A stretch of DNA of 64,000 nt from Desulfovibrio sp. UCD-KL4C (GCF_006210265.1 NZ_VCNC01000005.1:89030-153029); one strand, 5' to 3'; positions 46,352 through 55,608 are shown, counted from the first letter of the stretch. Numbers and translations are program-made. Notes: generated by a model not told the origin, from the letters alone.

Positions 46352-46467
46352 TTGATCTTCGTTGCCCTGTGTGCGGCAGGTTACTTATGAAAGGGCAGAT
46401 TATTGAGGTTCAGGTTAAATGTCCGAAGTGTAAAAAGTTGGTCAAACTTTCCTGCAATAAAGAATAA
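46348..46467 (+). CDS. Com-like zinc-ribbon protein
   Basis: 39 aa from a GTG start overlapping the previous stop (GTGA), with AAGGAG 8 nt upstream. Sequence type: IDLRCPVCGRLLMKG then VQVKCPKCKKLVKLSC, i.e. two CxxC pairs in the spacing of the phage Mu Com family. In Mu, Com binds the mom mRNA and allows its translation. No mom-like gene lies here, so this Com may act on another message of the block or be structural. Confidence 0.75.
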   Translation: MIDLRCPVCGRLLMKGQIIEVQVKCPKCKKLVKLSCNKE

Positions 46468-46475
46468 CTGATTTT

Positions 46476-46556
46476 ATACATAAAGGGGGCCATGCCTTGT
46501 CGTTTCAGGTTCAATATTTGTTACTTCAAGATTGTTGAGCCCCTTTTATATTTTAG
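46476..46556 (+). other. Long-loop hairpin before the portal gene
   Basis: AAGGGGGC (about 46483-46490) can pair with GCCCCTT (about 46538-46545), followed by TTATATTTT. The loop of about 45 nt is long for a terminator. It could attenuate transcription between the terminase and portal genes or be a target for the Com-like protein. No longer ORF is present. Confidence 0.4.
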
Positions 46557-46575
46557 AAAGACCAAAGGATAAAAT

Positions 46576-48246
46576 ATGACTGTAAGTAATAAAAATAAAT
46601 ATGAATCTAGGCTTAAAACGCTCAGACAGGAGCGCAGTTCGTGGGAGGGGCATTGGCGGGAAATTAGTGATTATATTCTGCCGCGAAAAGGTGTGTATGA
46701 TGGTATCATCCCCAATGATGGGAGCAGAAAAAACAATCGAATTATTGATTCTACTGCAACAAGGGCTTTAAGGATTCTTGCAGCAGGTTTGCAAGGAGGA
46801 CTTACTTCCCCGGCGCGCCCTTGGTTTCGGCTGGGACTTGCTGATCGGGATATGTCCAAGCATAAATCTGTTCGTGACTGGATTTCTAATGTTGAAGCTA
46901 TCATGTATCGTGCATTGGCACGTAGTAATTTTTACTCGTGCATACATTCACTTTATACGGAACTTGCAGGATTCGGAACAGGAATACTTTACTGTGAACC
47001 TGATGTTGATCAAGGGATAAGATTTCGTACTTTGACGGCCGGAGAATATTGCCTTGCAACCGATGCGCAGGGACGAGTTGATACTGTTTACCGTGAATTC
47101 AAAATGACCGCGCGTCAGCTTGAAAAAAGGTTTGGTATTGATGCTCTTCCTGCAACGGTGCGTACAAGTTTAACCAGTAATCGTGATCATTGGTATGATA
47201 TTATTCATGCGGTTCAACCGCGTGATGAATTTAATCCCAGAAAACTTGATAAGCAGAATATGCCGTTTGAATCTGTGTTTATCCTTAGCGGCATGGGGAA
47301 TGAAATACTTTCTGAAAGCGGGTTCATGGAAAATCCTTACATGGCACCGCGTTGGGATACTTCGGCAATGGATGTGTATGGCAGGTCTCCGGGAATGGAT
47401 GTTCTATCAGACGTTAAAATGCTGATGGAAATGAGTAAAAGTCAGATTCAGGCAGTACATTTGACCCTGCGACCGCCGATGAAAGTGCCTTCCATGTATT
47501 CACGACGACTTAATCTTCTTCCTGGAGGGCAAAACCCTGTTGAGCAGAATCAGCAGGATGCTGTTGCTCCTCTTTATCAGATCCGCCCTGATCTTGCCGG
47601 AGTAAGTGGTAAAATTCAGGAAGTCAGGTCTGCTATTCGTGAAGGATTTTATAATGATGTTTTTATGATGATGGCTGGTTCAACCCGTAAAACTATTACA
47701 GCTTCAGAAGTTGCCGAACGGCATGAAGAAAAGCTTATTCAGCTAGGGCCGGTTATTGATCGCCAGCATACAGAACTTCTCGATCCTCTTATTGATAGGG
47801 TCTTCGGGATATTAACCCGTGCGGGGAAATTACCGGAACCTCCATCATGTCTTGACGGTATGGATATACGGATCGATTATATTTCAATTCTTGCTCAGGC
47901 TCAGAAAATGGTCGGGACTCAGTCAATTCAGTCACTATCTGAATTTGTAGGAAGACTTGCCGGAGCGAATCCTGAGATCTTAGATAAAGTTGATATGGAT
48001 CGCGCTGTTGATGAATATGCGGATTTGGTAGGTGTACCGACGGGTATTGTCCGTTCCGGTGATGAAGTAGAAAAGTTTAGGAATCAAAGAAGAGAGATGC
48101 AACTTCAGCAGCAGAAGATGCAACTAGGTATGGCGGCTGCTTCTGCCGGAACAGGTATAATTAAAGATTTGTCGCAGGCAGGATTTAATCGTAGCGAGGT
48201 TGTGGGGATTGCCGGAAAAGCAGAGCAGATTATGAGTACAATGTAA
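46576..48246 (+). CDS. Portal / head-to-tail connector protein
   Basis: 556 aa. It matches the podovirus 'head to tail connecting' portal family: YESRLKTLRQERSSWEGHW, EISDYILPRKG, STATRALRILAAGLQGGLTS, PARPWFRL, FGTGILYCEPD and, near the C-terminus, TASEVAERHEEKLIQLGPVI. Twelve copies normally form the DNA entry/exit ring and bind the terminase. Full length compared with the family (about 500-560 aa). Last gene of block 1, followed by a terminator. Confidence 0.92.
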   Translation: MTVSNKNKYESRLKTLRQERSSWEGHWREISDYILPRKGVYDGIIPNDGSRKNNRIIDSTATRALRILAAGLQGGLTSPARPWFRLGLADRDMSKHKSVRDWISNVEAIMYRALARSNFYSCIHSLYTELAGFGTGILYCEPDVDQGIRFRTLTAGEYCLATDAQGRVDTVYREFKMTARQLEKRFGIDALPATVRTSLTSNRDHWYDIIHAVQPRDEFNPRKLDKQNMPFESVFILSGMGNEILSESGFMENPYMAPRWDTSAMDVYGRSPGMDVLSDVKMLMEMSKSQIQAVHLTLRPPMKVPSMYSRRLNLLPGGQNPVEQNQQDAVAPLYQIRPDLAGVSGKIQEVRSAIREGFYNDVFMMMAGSTRKTITASEVAERHEEKLIQLGPVIDRQHTELLDPLIDRVFGILTRAGKLPEPPSCLDGMDIRIDYISILAQAQKMVGTQSIQSLSEFVGRLAGANPEILDKVDMDRAVDEYADLVGVPTGIVRSGDEVEKFRNQRREMQLQQQKMQLGMAAASAGTGIIKDLSQAGFNRSEVVGIAGKAEQIMSTM

Positions 48247-48267
48247 AATCTCAGGGACATCTTTTAT

Positions 48268-48297
48268 GCGGAGTCTTTATAAAAGGCTCCGCTTTTT
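48268..48297 (+). terminator. Hairpin terminator ending block 1
   Basis: GCGGAG / CTCCGC arms with a 5-T tract, 20 bp after the portal stop codon. Confidence 0.82.
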
Positions 48298-48439
48298 GTT
48301 AAAGTGCATCTTTTGTATTATATGTTATATTAGGTCGTTGCATCCTTAATGTTGATATTTTAGCAATAAAGAGCTACATTATAATAGCTGTTTCATTATA
48401 TGGATGGGCGATTGTTACCCGGATAATAAAGAGGTTTTT

Positions 48440-49141
48440 ATGAAGCTTGTTGTGACAGATATAACTAGGTTTAAAGATAATGATGATGTTTGCATGGCAT
48501 TACTTGATGTTGATTCTTGCAAATGTCATAGGCCTTTGCCTTATGCAACTAAAGCTATCATTAATCAGAAAGGAATTTCTCCGGGGATGATTGTCGATGC
48601 TACCGTCATTCCTAATGATATCGCAGAGCCTCCTCATGTTGAAGATTGTCTTTTTGTTAATGATTTATGGCTCGAAAAAATGGATGAAGCTTCTTTTAAA
48701 GATTTATTGGAGCGAAGTTCTTTCGATTCTGTGACCGAAGCCTTCGATGGACTTATTACACCTAAAAAAAGATATGTTCCTTTGGATTATCCTACTGATT
48801 TTTCGATTAGAACAATAAGAATCGACCCCTTATCATTGTCACTTTCTGCTATCGGAACTGATGAAAAAAAATTGAGGCTCAGTTTTACTGATAAAACCGA
48901 AGAAACTTTTCGGCATACTCCTATTGCTGATTTGAATTTTCATTCCTGTGCTTTGAAATATGTTCAGCAGGATAGGCTTGAAGATTTTAATACCGTCCTC
49001 GCCGGAGCAGAAGAAGTTTTTATTCGCTTAGGATTAAGCAGGGCTTATACTGGTAAAAACGGCAAACAAGGATATTGGATGCAGGCAAACGGGGTATACT
49101 GTTTTCCGGGGTGCTTTTGGCTTGAAGGGTGCTACATCTAA
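48440..49141 (+). CDS. Dual-OB-domain protein (putative nucleic-acid binding)
   Basis: 233 aa from ATG at 48440 (GAGG 6 nt upstream). The N-terminal pattern MKLVVTDITRFKDNDDVCM and CKCHRPLPY fits the dual OB-containing domain, thought to bind nucleic acid. The rest, with RTIRIDPLSLSLSA and a C-terminal YWMQANGVYCFPGCFW, is less clear. It is transcribed alone after the block 1 terminator and overlaps the converging ABC gene by 4 bp. Whether it belongs to the phage-type system or to the host is unknown. Confidence 0.55.
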   Translation: MKLVVTDITRFKDNDDVCMALLDVDSCKCHRPLPYATKAIINQKGISPGMIVDATVIPNDIAEPPHVEDCLFVNDLWLEKMDEASFKDLLERSSFDSVTEAFDGLITPKKRYVPLDYPTDFSIRTIRIDPLSLSLSAIGTDEKKLRLSFTDKTEETFRHTPIADLNFHSCALKYVQQDRLEDFNTVLAGAEEVFIRLGLSRAYTGKNGKQGYWMQANGVYCFPGCFWLEGCYI

Positions 49142-50280
49142 TCAAGAGTTTGCTTATATCTTTTTAGTCCTACCACAAGAATTACCAGCCAGAAAATAAT
49201 TATAGGCCACAGGTGGTGTGCTGATTCTATCCACCCGCTGCCTTTAAGCAGAACTCCGCGTACTAATCTTAAATAGTGGGTAAGCGGCAGAAATGATCCT
49301 AGTGTCTGCGCCCATTGCGGCATACCTCTGAACGGAAACATAAATCCTGACAGCAATAGTGACGGCAGGAAAAAGAATATGGACATTTGCACGGCTTGAA
49401 GCTGATTTTTAGCAATAGTTGATATTGTAACTCCTACTGTCAGATTTGCGGCAATGAAGAATGATGAATACAAAAATATGATTACAGGATTGCCGTTAAT
49501 CGGGACATTGAACAGAAAGATAGAAGCAAGCATAATCAATATTACTTGAATATAACCGACTAAGACATATGGAATAATTTTTCCAAGCATTACTTCAAGC
49601 GGGCGTACGGGAGTCGTCAGCAGATTTTCCATTGTTCCACGTTCCCGTTCCCTTGTTATTGCAAGAGATGTTATCATGGAAAGAGTCATGGTCAGGATGA
49701 CCCCCATGAGGCCCGGGACAATATTATATTGGCTGATGGCTTCGGGGTTGTAATCAGCATGAATTAGCATGTTTACGGGAGGATCTTTGGGCAGAAGATA
49801 GCTAAGTGAACCTTTTAGTTCTTGCTCCATAGCTCTATGCACTATTTCTTTCATGGAATTTACCGCATTACCCGTAGCCATCGGGTCTGTTGCATCTGCT
49901 TCAAGCAAAAGAGTAGGGCGTTCCCCTCGTTCGATTTTCTGTCCGAACTGCTCAGGGATTGTCAAAACAAATTGTACTTCACCAAGTTCGAGTAATCTAT
50001 TTGCTTCAGCTCTGGAATTTATAAATTTATTCACATCAAAATATGTACTTGTCTGCATGCCGGAGACTATGGCGCGCGAATACTGAGTGTTATCACCGGA
50101 GAGTATGGCTAACGGTAGGTGTCGTGGATCAGAATTTATTGCATATCCGAAAAGAAGCAATTGAATGACCGGAATAGCGATCATCATGGCGAAGGTTAGC
50201 CTGTCACGACGCATTTGTATGAATTCTTTTCCAGTAATGGCCATGAACCTTTTAAAAGAGAATAATTTAAGGGTGCTCAT
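49138..50280 (-). CDS. ABC-2 type exporter permease
   Basis: 380 aa. N-terminal TM helix (FAMMIAIPVIQLLLFGYAIN), a large periplasmic loop (about residues 50-170), then five TM helices. ABC-2 hallmarks are RERERGTMENLLTTPVRPLE and FFFLPSLLLSGFMFPFRGMP. It belongs to the YhhJ/DrrB-like exporters that work with an HlyD-type fusion protein. The substrate is unknown, probably hydrophobic drugs or bile-salt-like compounds, as for relatives regulated by TetR. Overlaps the ATPase gene by 4 bp. Confidence 0.9.
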   Translation of the reverse strand: MSTLKLFSFKRFMAITGKEFIQMRRDRLTFAMMIAIPVIQLLLFGYAINSDPRHLPLAILSGDNTQYSRAIVSGMQTSTYFDVNKFINSRAEANRLLELGEVQFVLTIPEQFGQKIERGERPTLLLEADATDPMATGNAVNSMKEIVHRAMEQELKGSLSYLLPKDPPVNMLIHADYNPEAISQYNIVPGLMGVILTMTLSMITSLAITRERERGTMENLLTTPVRPLEVMLGKIIPYVLVGYIQVILIMLASIFLFNVPINGNPVIIFLYSSFFIAANLTVGVTISTIAKNQLQAVQMSIFFFLPSLLLSGFMFPFRGMPQWAQTLGSFLPLTHYLRLVRGVLLKGSGWIESAHHLWPIIIFWLVILVVGLKRYKQTLD

Positions 50281-51191
50281 GGCGTTTTTCCTCTCATAAG
50301 ATCGATGAAGACTTCTTCCAAACTTGTTTCAGACGGGTTGAAACTGTTCTCCGGTCCTGCAACAGCCTTAATTCCGTTTTCTATTTTTGCTTTATTTCTT
50401 CCGCTTATGTGTAGCGTATTACCAAAGGCAACGACTTGATCAATTCCGTCTGTAGTACGAAGAAGGGGAGTCATTTCGGCAAGTCTTGGACCTTTTAGAG
50501 TCCAAGTATGCAGGCCGGAATTTTCAATGAGTTCTTCGAGGGTTCCTTTAACTAAAAGGTTTCCATAAGCAATGTAGGCTAGTCTGTGGCAGCGTTCAGC
50601 CTCATCCATATAATGAGTGCTTATCAATGCTGTAATTCCTTGGGCCGCTAAGTTATGTACTTCATCCCAAAAATCTCGCCTTGCTGATGGGTCGACACCT
50701 GCGGTGGGTTCATCAAGAAGTAGTAGCTTTGGGCTATGCAGTGTGCATCCGGTTAAAGCAAGTCGCTGTTTCCAGCCACCGGAAAGGCTGTCTGCAAGCT
50801 GCTTTTCGAATCGTCCCAGTCCCATGCGTTCTATCGCTTCATCAATCAGTTTGCTGCGGTTTGGTAGTTGATAAGCTCTTGCTAGAAATTCAAGGTTTTC
50901 ACGTACAGTGAGGTCACCATACAGGCTGAATTTTTGAGCCATGTATCCAACCTTGGGTTTTATAAGATCTGACTCTGTTAAAATGTCATATCCTAGGCAT
51001 GTACCGGAACCGGCATCAGGTTTAAGTAGACCGCAAAGCATACGAATAAACGTTGTTTTACCTGATCCATTCGGGCCTAAAAAACCGAATATCTCGCCTT
51101 TTTTGACGTTCATATCCAGTGCGTTAACAACCGTTTTTTTCCCAAATATTTTGGTTACGCCTGTTACGTTTATGATGGTCTGATCATCCAT
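50277..51191 (-). CDS. ABC exporter ATP-binding protein
   Basis: 304 aa. Walker A GPNGSGKTTF, Q-loop region VGYMAQKFSLYGDLTV, signature LSGGWKQRLAL, Walker B KLLLLDEPTAGVD and switch His in ALISTHYMDEAE. A C-terminal extension of about 80 residues is typical of the drug-exporter (DrrA-like) branch. It powers the permease encoded by the next gene, and its start overlaps the end of the HlyD-type gene by 8 bp. Confidence 0.93.
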   Translation of the reverse strand: MDDQTIINVTGVTKIFGKKTVVNALDMNVKKGEIFGFLGPNGSGKTTFIRMLCGLLKPDAGSGTCLGYDILTESDLIKPKVGYMAQKFSLYGDLTVRENLEFLARAYQLPNRSKLIDEAIERMGLGRFEKQLADSLSGGWKQRLALTGCTLHSPKLLLLDEPTAGVDPSARRDFWDEVHNLAAQGITALISTHYMDEAERCHRLAYIAYGNLLVKGTLEELIENSGLHTWTLKGPRLAEMTPLLRTTDGIDQVVAFGNTLHISGRNKAKIENGIKAVAGPENSFNPSETSLEEVFIDLMRGKTP

Positions 51192-52221
51192 TCTTGCCTC
51201 GGAAGAAAGACTTTATGGTATCAATTATTCCGGCGTTATGTCCAAAATATTTGATATCCCGACTGACATCTACAGGTTGTCCAGGTTTAAGGCGTAGCGC
51301 ATCATTTAGAGCAGGGTAAGCTTCCAGCATGAAAACCAGTTTTGCTCTGCTCTGGCTGGAATAAATAACCGGCGGAGTATATTCTGATTTAGGTGAAATG
51401 TAGTTCAGTTTAATTTTGATGGGTTCTTTTAATCCGTCATAGTTAAGGAGTAATTCTTCGCCTAGGGAAAATTCTCCGACAATCGGTTCAGGAACATAGA
51501 ATTTTACTTTGCGATTTTCAGGTGGCAATATTGAAAGCACTGGATTTCCTGCCGGAACCCATTCACCTTTATATCGAATAGTGTCGAAGATTATTCCTGA
51601 TCGTGGAGCAAGCTGTTCTTTTTGATCGTAATTCCACCGAGCTTGAGCAAGTCTCGCTTTTGCTGCATCAACTGCGGATTCTGCAGCATTAATCTCGTCA
51701 GAGCGTGCCCCGAGAGTCGCGGTAACAAGCTCAGATGATATTTGATTTACCTGCTGAGTTGCCTGCTGATAATCTGAGCGGGATTTATCCCTTTCTTCTT
51801 CGGATATTGTCCTTGATCTATAAAGGTCTGCTCTACGTTTATAATCTGTGGCTGCTAGAGACTCTGCCGCCTTTGCTTTTTTTAGCCTAGCTTTGATTGA
51901 AGCTATTTCGGAAGGTCTACTTCCTTTTCGTTTGTTTGCAAGATCACTAATAGCCTTATCCAAATTTTCATAGGCTTCATCAATTCCTGCTTTTTCATAC
52001 TTTCTTTCAAGTGTGAATAGAGTTTGATTTGCTGTTACTTGTTGCCCTTTTTTTACGTTTACCTCCTCAAGCTGTCCGCCGAGCGGGGATGACACATAGA
52101 CAAAATCACCCTCAACATAGCCTTGCCAAAGGTAATCTTCATTGTCAGTGCAGGCTGAAACTAAAAGGCATACTGTTAAGGTAAGTATAGTTAACGCGGT
52201 ACGTTGTTCAGTTTTTTTCAT
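51184..52221 (-). CDS. HlyD-family periplasmic adaptor lipoprotein
   Basis: 345 aa. Lipoprotein signal with LVSAC at the processing site (Cys near residue 24). The first half-barrel/lipoyl part is VSSPLGGQLEEVNVKKGQQV. A long alpha-helical hairpin (about residues 75-190) and the second lipoyl half ARWNYDQKEQLAPRSGIIFD follow, then a beta barrel. It links the inner-membrane ABC exporter with an outer-membrane channel. It starts 1 bp after the tetR stop, in the same operon. Confidence 0.92.
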   Translation of the reverse strand: MKKTEQRTALTILTLTVCLLVSACTDNEDYLWQGYVEGDFVYVSSPLGGQLEEVNVKKGQQVTANQTLFTLERKYEKAGIDEAYENLDKAISDLANKRKGSRPSEIASIKARLKKAKAAESLAATDYKRRADLYRSRTISEEERDKSRSDYQQATQQVNQISSELVTATLGARSDEINAAESAVDAAKARLAQARWNYDQKEQLAPRSGIIFDTIRYKGEWVPAGNPVLSILPPENRKVKFYVPEPIVGEFSLGEELLLNYDGLKEPIKIKLNYISPKSEYTPPVIYSSQSRAKLVFMLEAYPALNDALRLKPGQPVDVSRDIKYFGHNAGIIDTIKSFFRGKNG

Positions 52222-52222
52222 T

Positions 52223-52834
52223 TCAGGATTCCTCCGAAATGTGTCTGTTTTTTATTGCATCTTCAAATAAAATAAAATTCCGCTCTATTTGGAGTCGTGG
52301 GTCAAATTCTCCGTCGGAAAGATGAAACAGAAATGAAGGTGGGACCACAGTTCCTAAAAACATAAAGACTATGTCTTCCGGTTTTATGTCCGTTCTTATT
52401 TCACCTTTTTGCTGACCCTTTCGGGCAATCATTGTCATGGTCTCACGATATTCCGCCATGATACTTAGAAATCCTTTTCGCTTTAAAGAGTCTTTGTTTG
52501 CTCCCTGATTCGAAAAAAGAAGTCGCGGAATCCCAGGATATTTATAAATAAAATCTCCATGTTTCAGAGCAATATTTTTTAAAATAGCAATAGAGTTGGT
52601 TTCTTCTTTTGCTGCATTTACTGTGTTTTCTTTTATTTTATTTCTTACAAGTTGTCGTAAGCCTTCAAATATTTCATCTTTATTTTTATAGTGCCTATAT
52701 AGTGCGGATGGAACAATCTTACATGCTTTTGCAACATTTTCTACTGTAATCGCTGAAATGTCTGTAGCAGCGAGTTTTAATGCAGCTTCCGCGATTTGTT
52801 CTCGGCGTGAATTTCGATCCATTCTTTTTTTCAA
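52223..52834 (-). CDS. TetR-family transcriptional regulator of the ABC exporter
   Basis: 203 aa. N-terminal helix-turn-helix (about residues 12-57: REQIAEAALKLAATDISAIT, CKIVPSALYRHYKNKDEIF). The C-terminal ligand-binding part is helical. First gene of the tetR-hlyD-ATPase-permease operon. A perfect 16-bp palindrome lies 20 bp upstream of its start and is the likely operator for self-repression. Confidence 0.92.
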   Translation of the reverse strand: MKKRMDRNSRREQIAEAALKLAATDISAITVENVAKACKIVPSALYRHYKNKDEIFEGLRQLVRNKIKENTVNAAKEETNSIAILKNIALKHGDFIYKYPGIPRLLFSNQGANKDSLKRKGFLSIMAEYRETMTMIARKGQQKGEIRTDIKPEDIVFMFLGTVVPPSFLFHLSDGEFDPRLQIERNFILFEDAIKNRHISEES

Positions 52835-52853
52835 AGATTGCTCCTATTATGTG

Positions 52854-52869
52854 AAAGTGAATTCACTTT
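52854..52869. promoter_or_regulatory. Probable TetR operator
   Basis: Perfect palindrome AAAGTGAATTCACTTT, centred 27 bp upstream of the tetR start codon. The length and symmetry suit a TetR dimer. Binding by this regulator is inferred. Confidence 0.75.
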
Positions 52870-52916
52870 AACATCGGTAAATAAAATTCGTCAACTTAAA
52901 TGTCTTTTAGTGGTTA

Positions 52917-52971
52917 AAATTAAAACGCCCCTTACTCAGAAGAGCAAGGGGCGTTTTAATTTTAATTTAAG
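52917..52971. terminator. Bidirectional hairpin terminator
   Basis: AAAATTAAAACGCCCCTT / AAGGGGCGTTTTAATTTT, a long stem flanked by A/T runs, just after the NhaC gene on the minus strand. Confidence 0.88.
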
Positions 52972-52979
52972 GAGTGAGA

Positions 52980-54686
52980 TCAGTTAGCGACTGGTTTACC
53001 TATAAAGCGTATTGTTGCGAGTATGGCCAAAATAGACACCGGAAGTATTATGGATATTGGCATTCCGAGGCCTGCGGGAATATAGCCGAATAGGATAGAT
53101 ATAAGTGCGACCGGAATTGCATAAAACAACTGGGTTTTTGTGTGGTCTATATGATCACACGCTGCTCCCATTGATGACAGGATTGTTGTATCTGAAATTG
53201 GAGAGCAGTGGTCTCCAAAGATTGCTCCGGTGAGAACAGAACCGATGTTTAAGATTACGTAACCTTGCTCAGGGCTTAGCGCATATGCCAGTGGAATACA
53301 CAGCGGCATTAATATTCCCATCGTTCCGTAAGAAGTTCCTGTAGCAAATGAGATGATTGAACCCATTATGAAAATGATTGAAGGTAACAGGAATATGGGG
53401 ATAGTATCAGATAAAATATTTACCAAATATGCAGCTGTTCCGAGTTCTTTAATGATTCCGGAAAGGGACCATGCCAGAAGTAAAATTACTGCTGTTATAT
53501 TTAGAGACTTTACTCCTTGAATCCATGTGGAAATTGCTTCATCTACTTTTAAAATTCTTTTACCGATAGCAATTGCAAGGGCGACGATTCCGGCGATCAA
53601 AGCTGCCTGAAATAAAACAACAGATGCATCAGATGCGCCGAAAGCTTCGCGAATTGCTCTGAAACATATTGGAGAATCGTTGAATAATTTAATTAGTTGG
53701 GCGTTGTCTCCGCCCATTATTGAATTGTAACCGTTAAAATAGAAGCCTAAAAATGCCGCTGCGATAAGAGTTCCGATTGGGATAATTGCATACCAGATGC
53801 TGGGGGTAATGTTGGGATTAGGTTGTAATTCAGTTGTTTCATCGGAAATCATAGGTTTAGCTGTGTCGCTTAATACTTTACCTGTGGTCCGCGCACGCTG
53901 TTCAGCTTTATACATTGGCCCAAATTCTCTCATGAACCAGATTGTTCCGAGGATAAAGACTAGAATTAAAATATTATAAAATCTGTAGGGAATAGTTTCT
54001 ACAAACACGCCATAAGCGTTCATTGTGTAGCCGATGCCATGAAGTCCGTCACGAATAAGTCCAACTTCATATGCAACCCATGTTGAAATTAAAGCGATTC
54101 CCGCGATAGGGGCGGCTGTTGCATCAATAATGAATGCGAGTTTTTCTCTGGATACCTTCATTTTATCAGTAACAGGGCGCATTATAGGGCCGATAGTCAG
54201 TGAGTTAGCGTAATCGTCAAAGAAGATAAGCAAACCTAAGAACCAAGTTACAAGCTGTGAACTTTTAGGGCTTCTTGCTTTTTTAGCAAGAGCATCAGCA
54301 ATTGCTTTTGCGCCGCCCATTTTGGAAACAAGGGCGATAAGCCCGCCGATAGCAAGGCATTGTAAAATGATACCTGCATTCCAAGGGCTGGCTAGAGAAG
54401 CAAGTATTTCATTAGAAAGTCTTAGGAATCCTGCGATAAAAGCGTCGTAGATATGGAATCCTTTTAACTCAAGCATAAATGCCCCAGAAAAAACACCCAA
54501 AAGAAGTGAAAGAACGACATTTTTAGTGATGAACGCAAGAATAATAGCAACCAAAGGTGGAATGAGGGTGAGTATCCCGAATTTTGCAGCATTGGTAGAA
54601 GCCAAGCTGGAGTCAGCAGCAAATGCTGGATGGCAAAACAGTAAAATAAAGGCAAAAATTAAAAAAATGGTCTTAAAATAACGCAT
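52980..54686 (-). CDS. NhaC-family Na+/H+ antiporter
   Basis: 568 aa with a signal-like first helix (residues 1-23) and about 12 further TM helices. Family features are FFDDYANSLTIGPIMRPVTD, APIAGIALISTWVAYEVGL, FATGTSYGTMGILMPLCIPL and FGDHCSPISDTTILSS, the last being a signature of NhaC-type Na+/H+ or substrate antiporters. Exchanges sodium (or in relatives a metabolite such as malate/lactate) for protons, which fits a salt-water organism. Monocistronic. Confidence 0.9.
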   Translation of the reverse strand: MRYFKTIFLIFAFILLFCHPAFAADSSLASTNAAKFGILTLIPPLVAIILAFITKNVVLSLLLGVFSGAFMLELKGFHIYDAFIAGFLRLSNEILASLASPWNAGIILQCLAIGGLIALVSKMGGAKAIADALAKKARSPKSSQLVTWFLGLLIFFDDYANSLTIGPIMRPVTDKMKVSREKLAFIIDATAAPIAGIALISTWVAYEVGLIRDGLHGIGYTMNAYGVFVETIPYRFYNILILVFILGTIWFMREFGPMYKAEQRARTTGKVLSDTAKPMISDETTELQPNPNITPSIWYAIIPIGTLIAAAFLGFYFNGYNSIMGGDNAQLIKLFNDSPICFRAIREAFGASDASVVLFQAALIAGIVALAIAIGKRILKVDEAISTWIQGVKSLNITAVILLLAWSLSGIIKELGTAAYLVNILSDTIPIFLLPSIIFIMGSIISFATGTSYGTMGILMPLCIPLAYALSPEQGYVILNIGSVLTGAIFGDHCSPISDTTILSSMGAACDHIDHTKTQLFYAIPVALISILFGYIPAGLGMPISIILPVSILAILATIRFIGKPVAN

Positions 54687-54954
54687 ACAAGGTTTCCTTT
54701 GTGAAATTTATTATCATTTCGTAAAAAACAGCGGTGTAGCAAATACAAGATATTTGCTGCAAAAGCAATCTTGTTGAAAAAAAGTCTTATTTTTAAATAA
54801 AAAAATTATGTAATAATAAGAAATTGATTCAGTAATTTGTAATGTATAAGATTACTTTTTAATTTTGTAAGAATAATATTGCTTGTTTATTTAAAGTATA
54901 TACTCATACATGAATAGTGTTTGAGAGTTTTTAAACCATGTTAGTAGGTAATTT

Positions 54955-55608
54955 ATGAATCAATATATTCGCGAACCCATGAACGGTTTAACTCATTTTA
55001 TTGGATTTTGCCTTGCCATTTGGGGCCTTATAATGCTTCTCAAAGTTTCAACTAATCCTATTAATATTATGCATGTTGTTACTTTTTCTGTTTTCGGGGT
55101 TGGAATGATTCTATTGTATTTAGCAAGTACTCTTTATCATTGGCTTCCTCTTTCAGAAAACGGGACACGCTTCTTACGTAAAATTGATCATAGTATGATT
55201 TTTATTTATATAGCAGCTACTTATACTCCCATATGTCTTGTTGGATTGAAGGGCGTTTGGGGATGGTCTATTTTCGGATGTGTGTGGGCTATGGCCTTTG
55301 GTGGAATTATCACTAAATTTTTTTGGCTTGATGCTCCTCGTTGGCTTTCAACAGGATTTTATCTTGCAATGGGGTGGGCTGCTATTGTAGGTATTTGGCC
55401 TCTTATAGAATCATTGCAGGTTGGAGCATTGCTGTGGCTTTTGGCTGGAGGTCTTTTCTATTCTATTGGTGCTGTAATTTATGCTCTTAAACATCCAGAC
55501 CCTTGGCCCAGATTTTTGGGCTTTCATGAAATTTTCCATCTATTTGTTATGGCAGGTAGTTTTTGCCACTTTTGGGCAATTTATAAGTATATATCAGTAA
55601 TGTTATAA
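54955..55608 (+). CDS. Hemolysin III / YqfA-like membrane protein
   Basis: 217 aa, seven TM helices. HlyIII/PAQR-family motifs: REPMNGLTHFIGF at the start, LYHWLPLSENGTRFLRKIDH with metal-binding His/Asp residues, and HEIFHLFVMAGSFCHFWAI near the end. The three conserved histidines (plus Asp/Ser) suggest a zinc-dependent hydrolase or receptor fold. Bacterial members have no agreed role. No clear RBS (GTAGGTAA) precedes ATG. Confidence 0.9.
   Translation: MNQYIREPMNGLTHFIGFCLAIWGLIMLLKVSTNPINIMHVVTFSVFGVGMILLYLASTLYHWLPLSENGTRFLRKIDHSMIFIYIAATYTPICLVGLKGVWGWSIFGCVWAMAFGGIITKFFWLDAPRWLSTGFYLAMGWAAIVGIWPLIESLQVGALLWLLAGGLFYSIGAVIYALKHPDPWPRFLGFHEIFHLFVMAGSFCHFWAIYKYISVML

Noticed and set aside
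46491..46571. 26-codon ORF between the Com-like and portal genes
   Set aside because: No RBS, no recognisable sequence, and it spans the long-loop hairpin.
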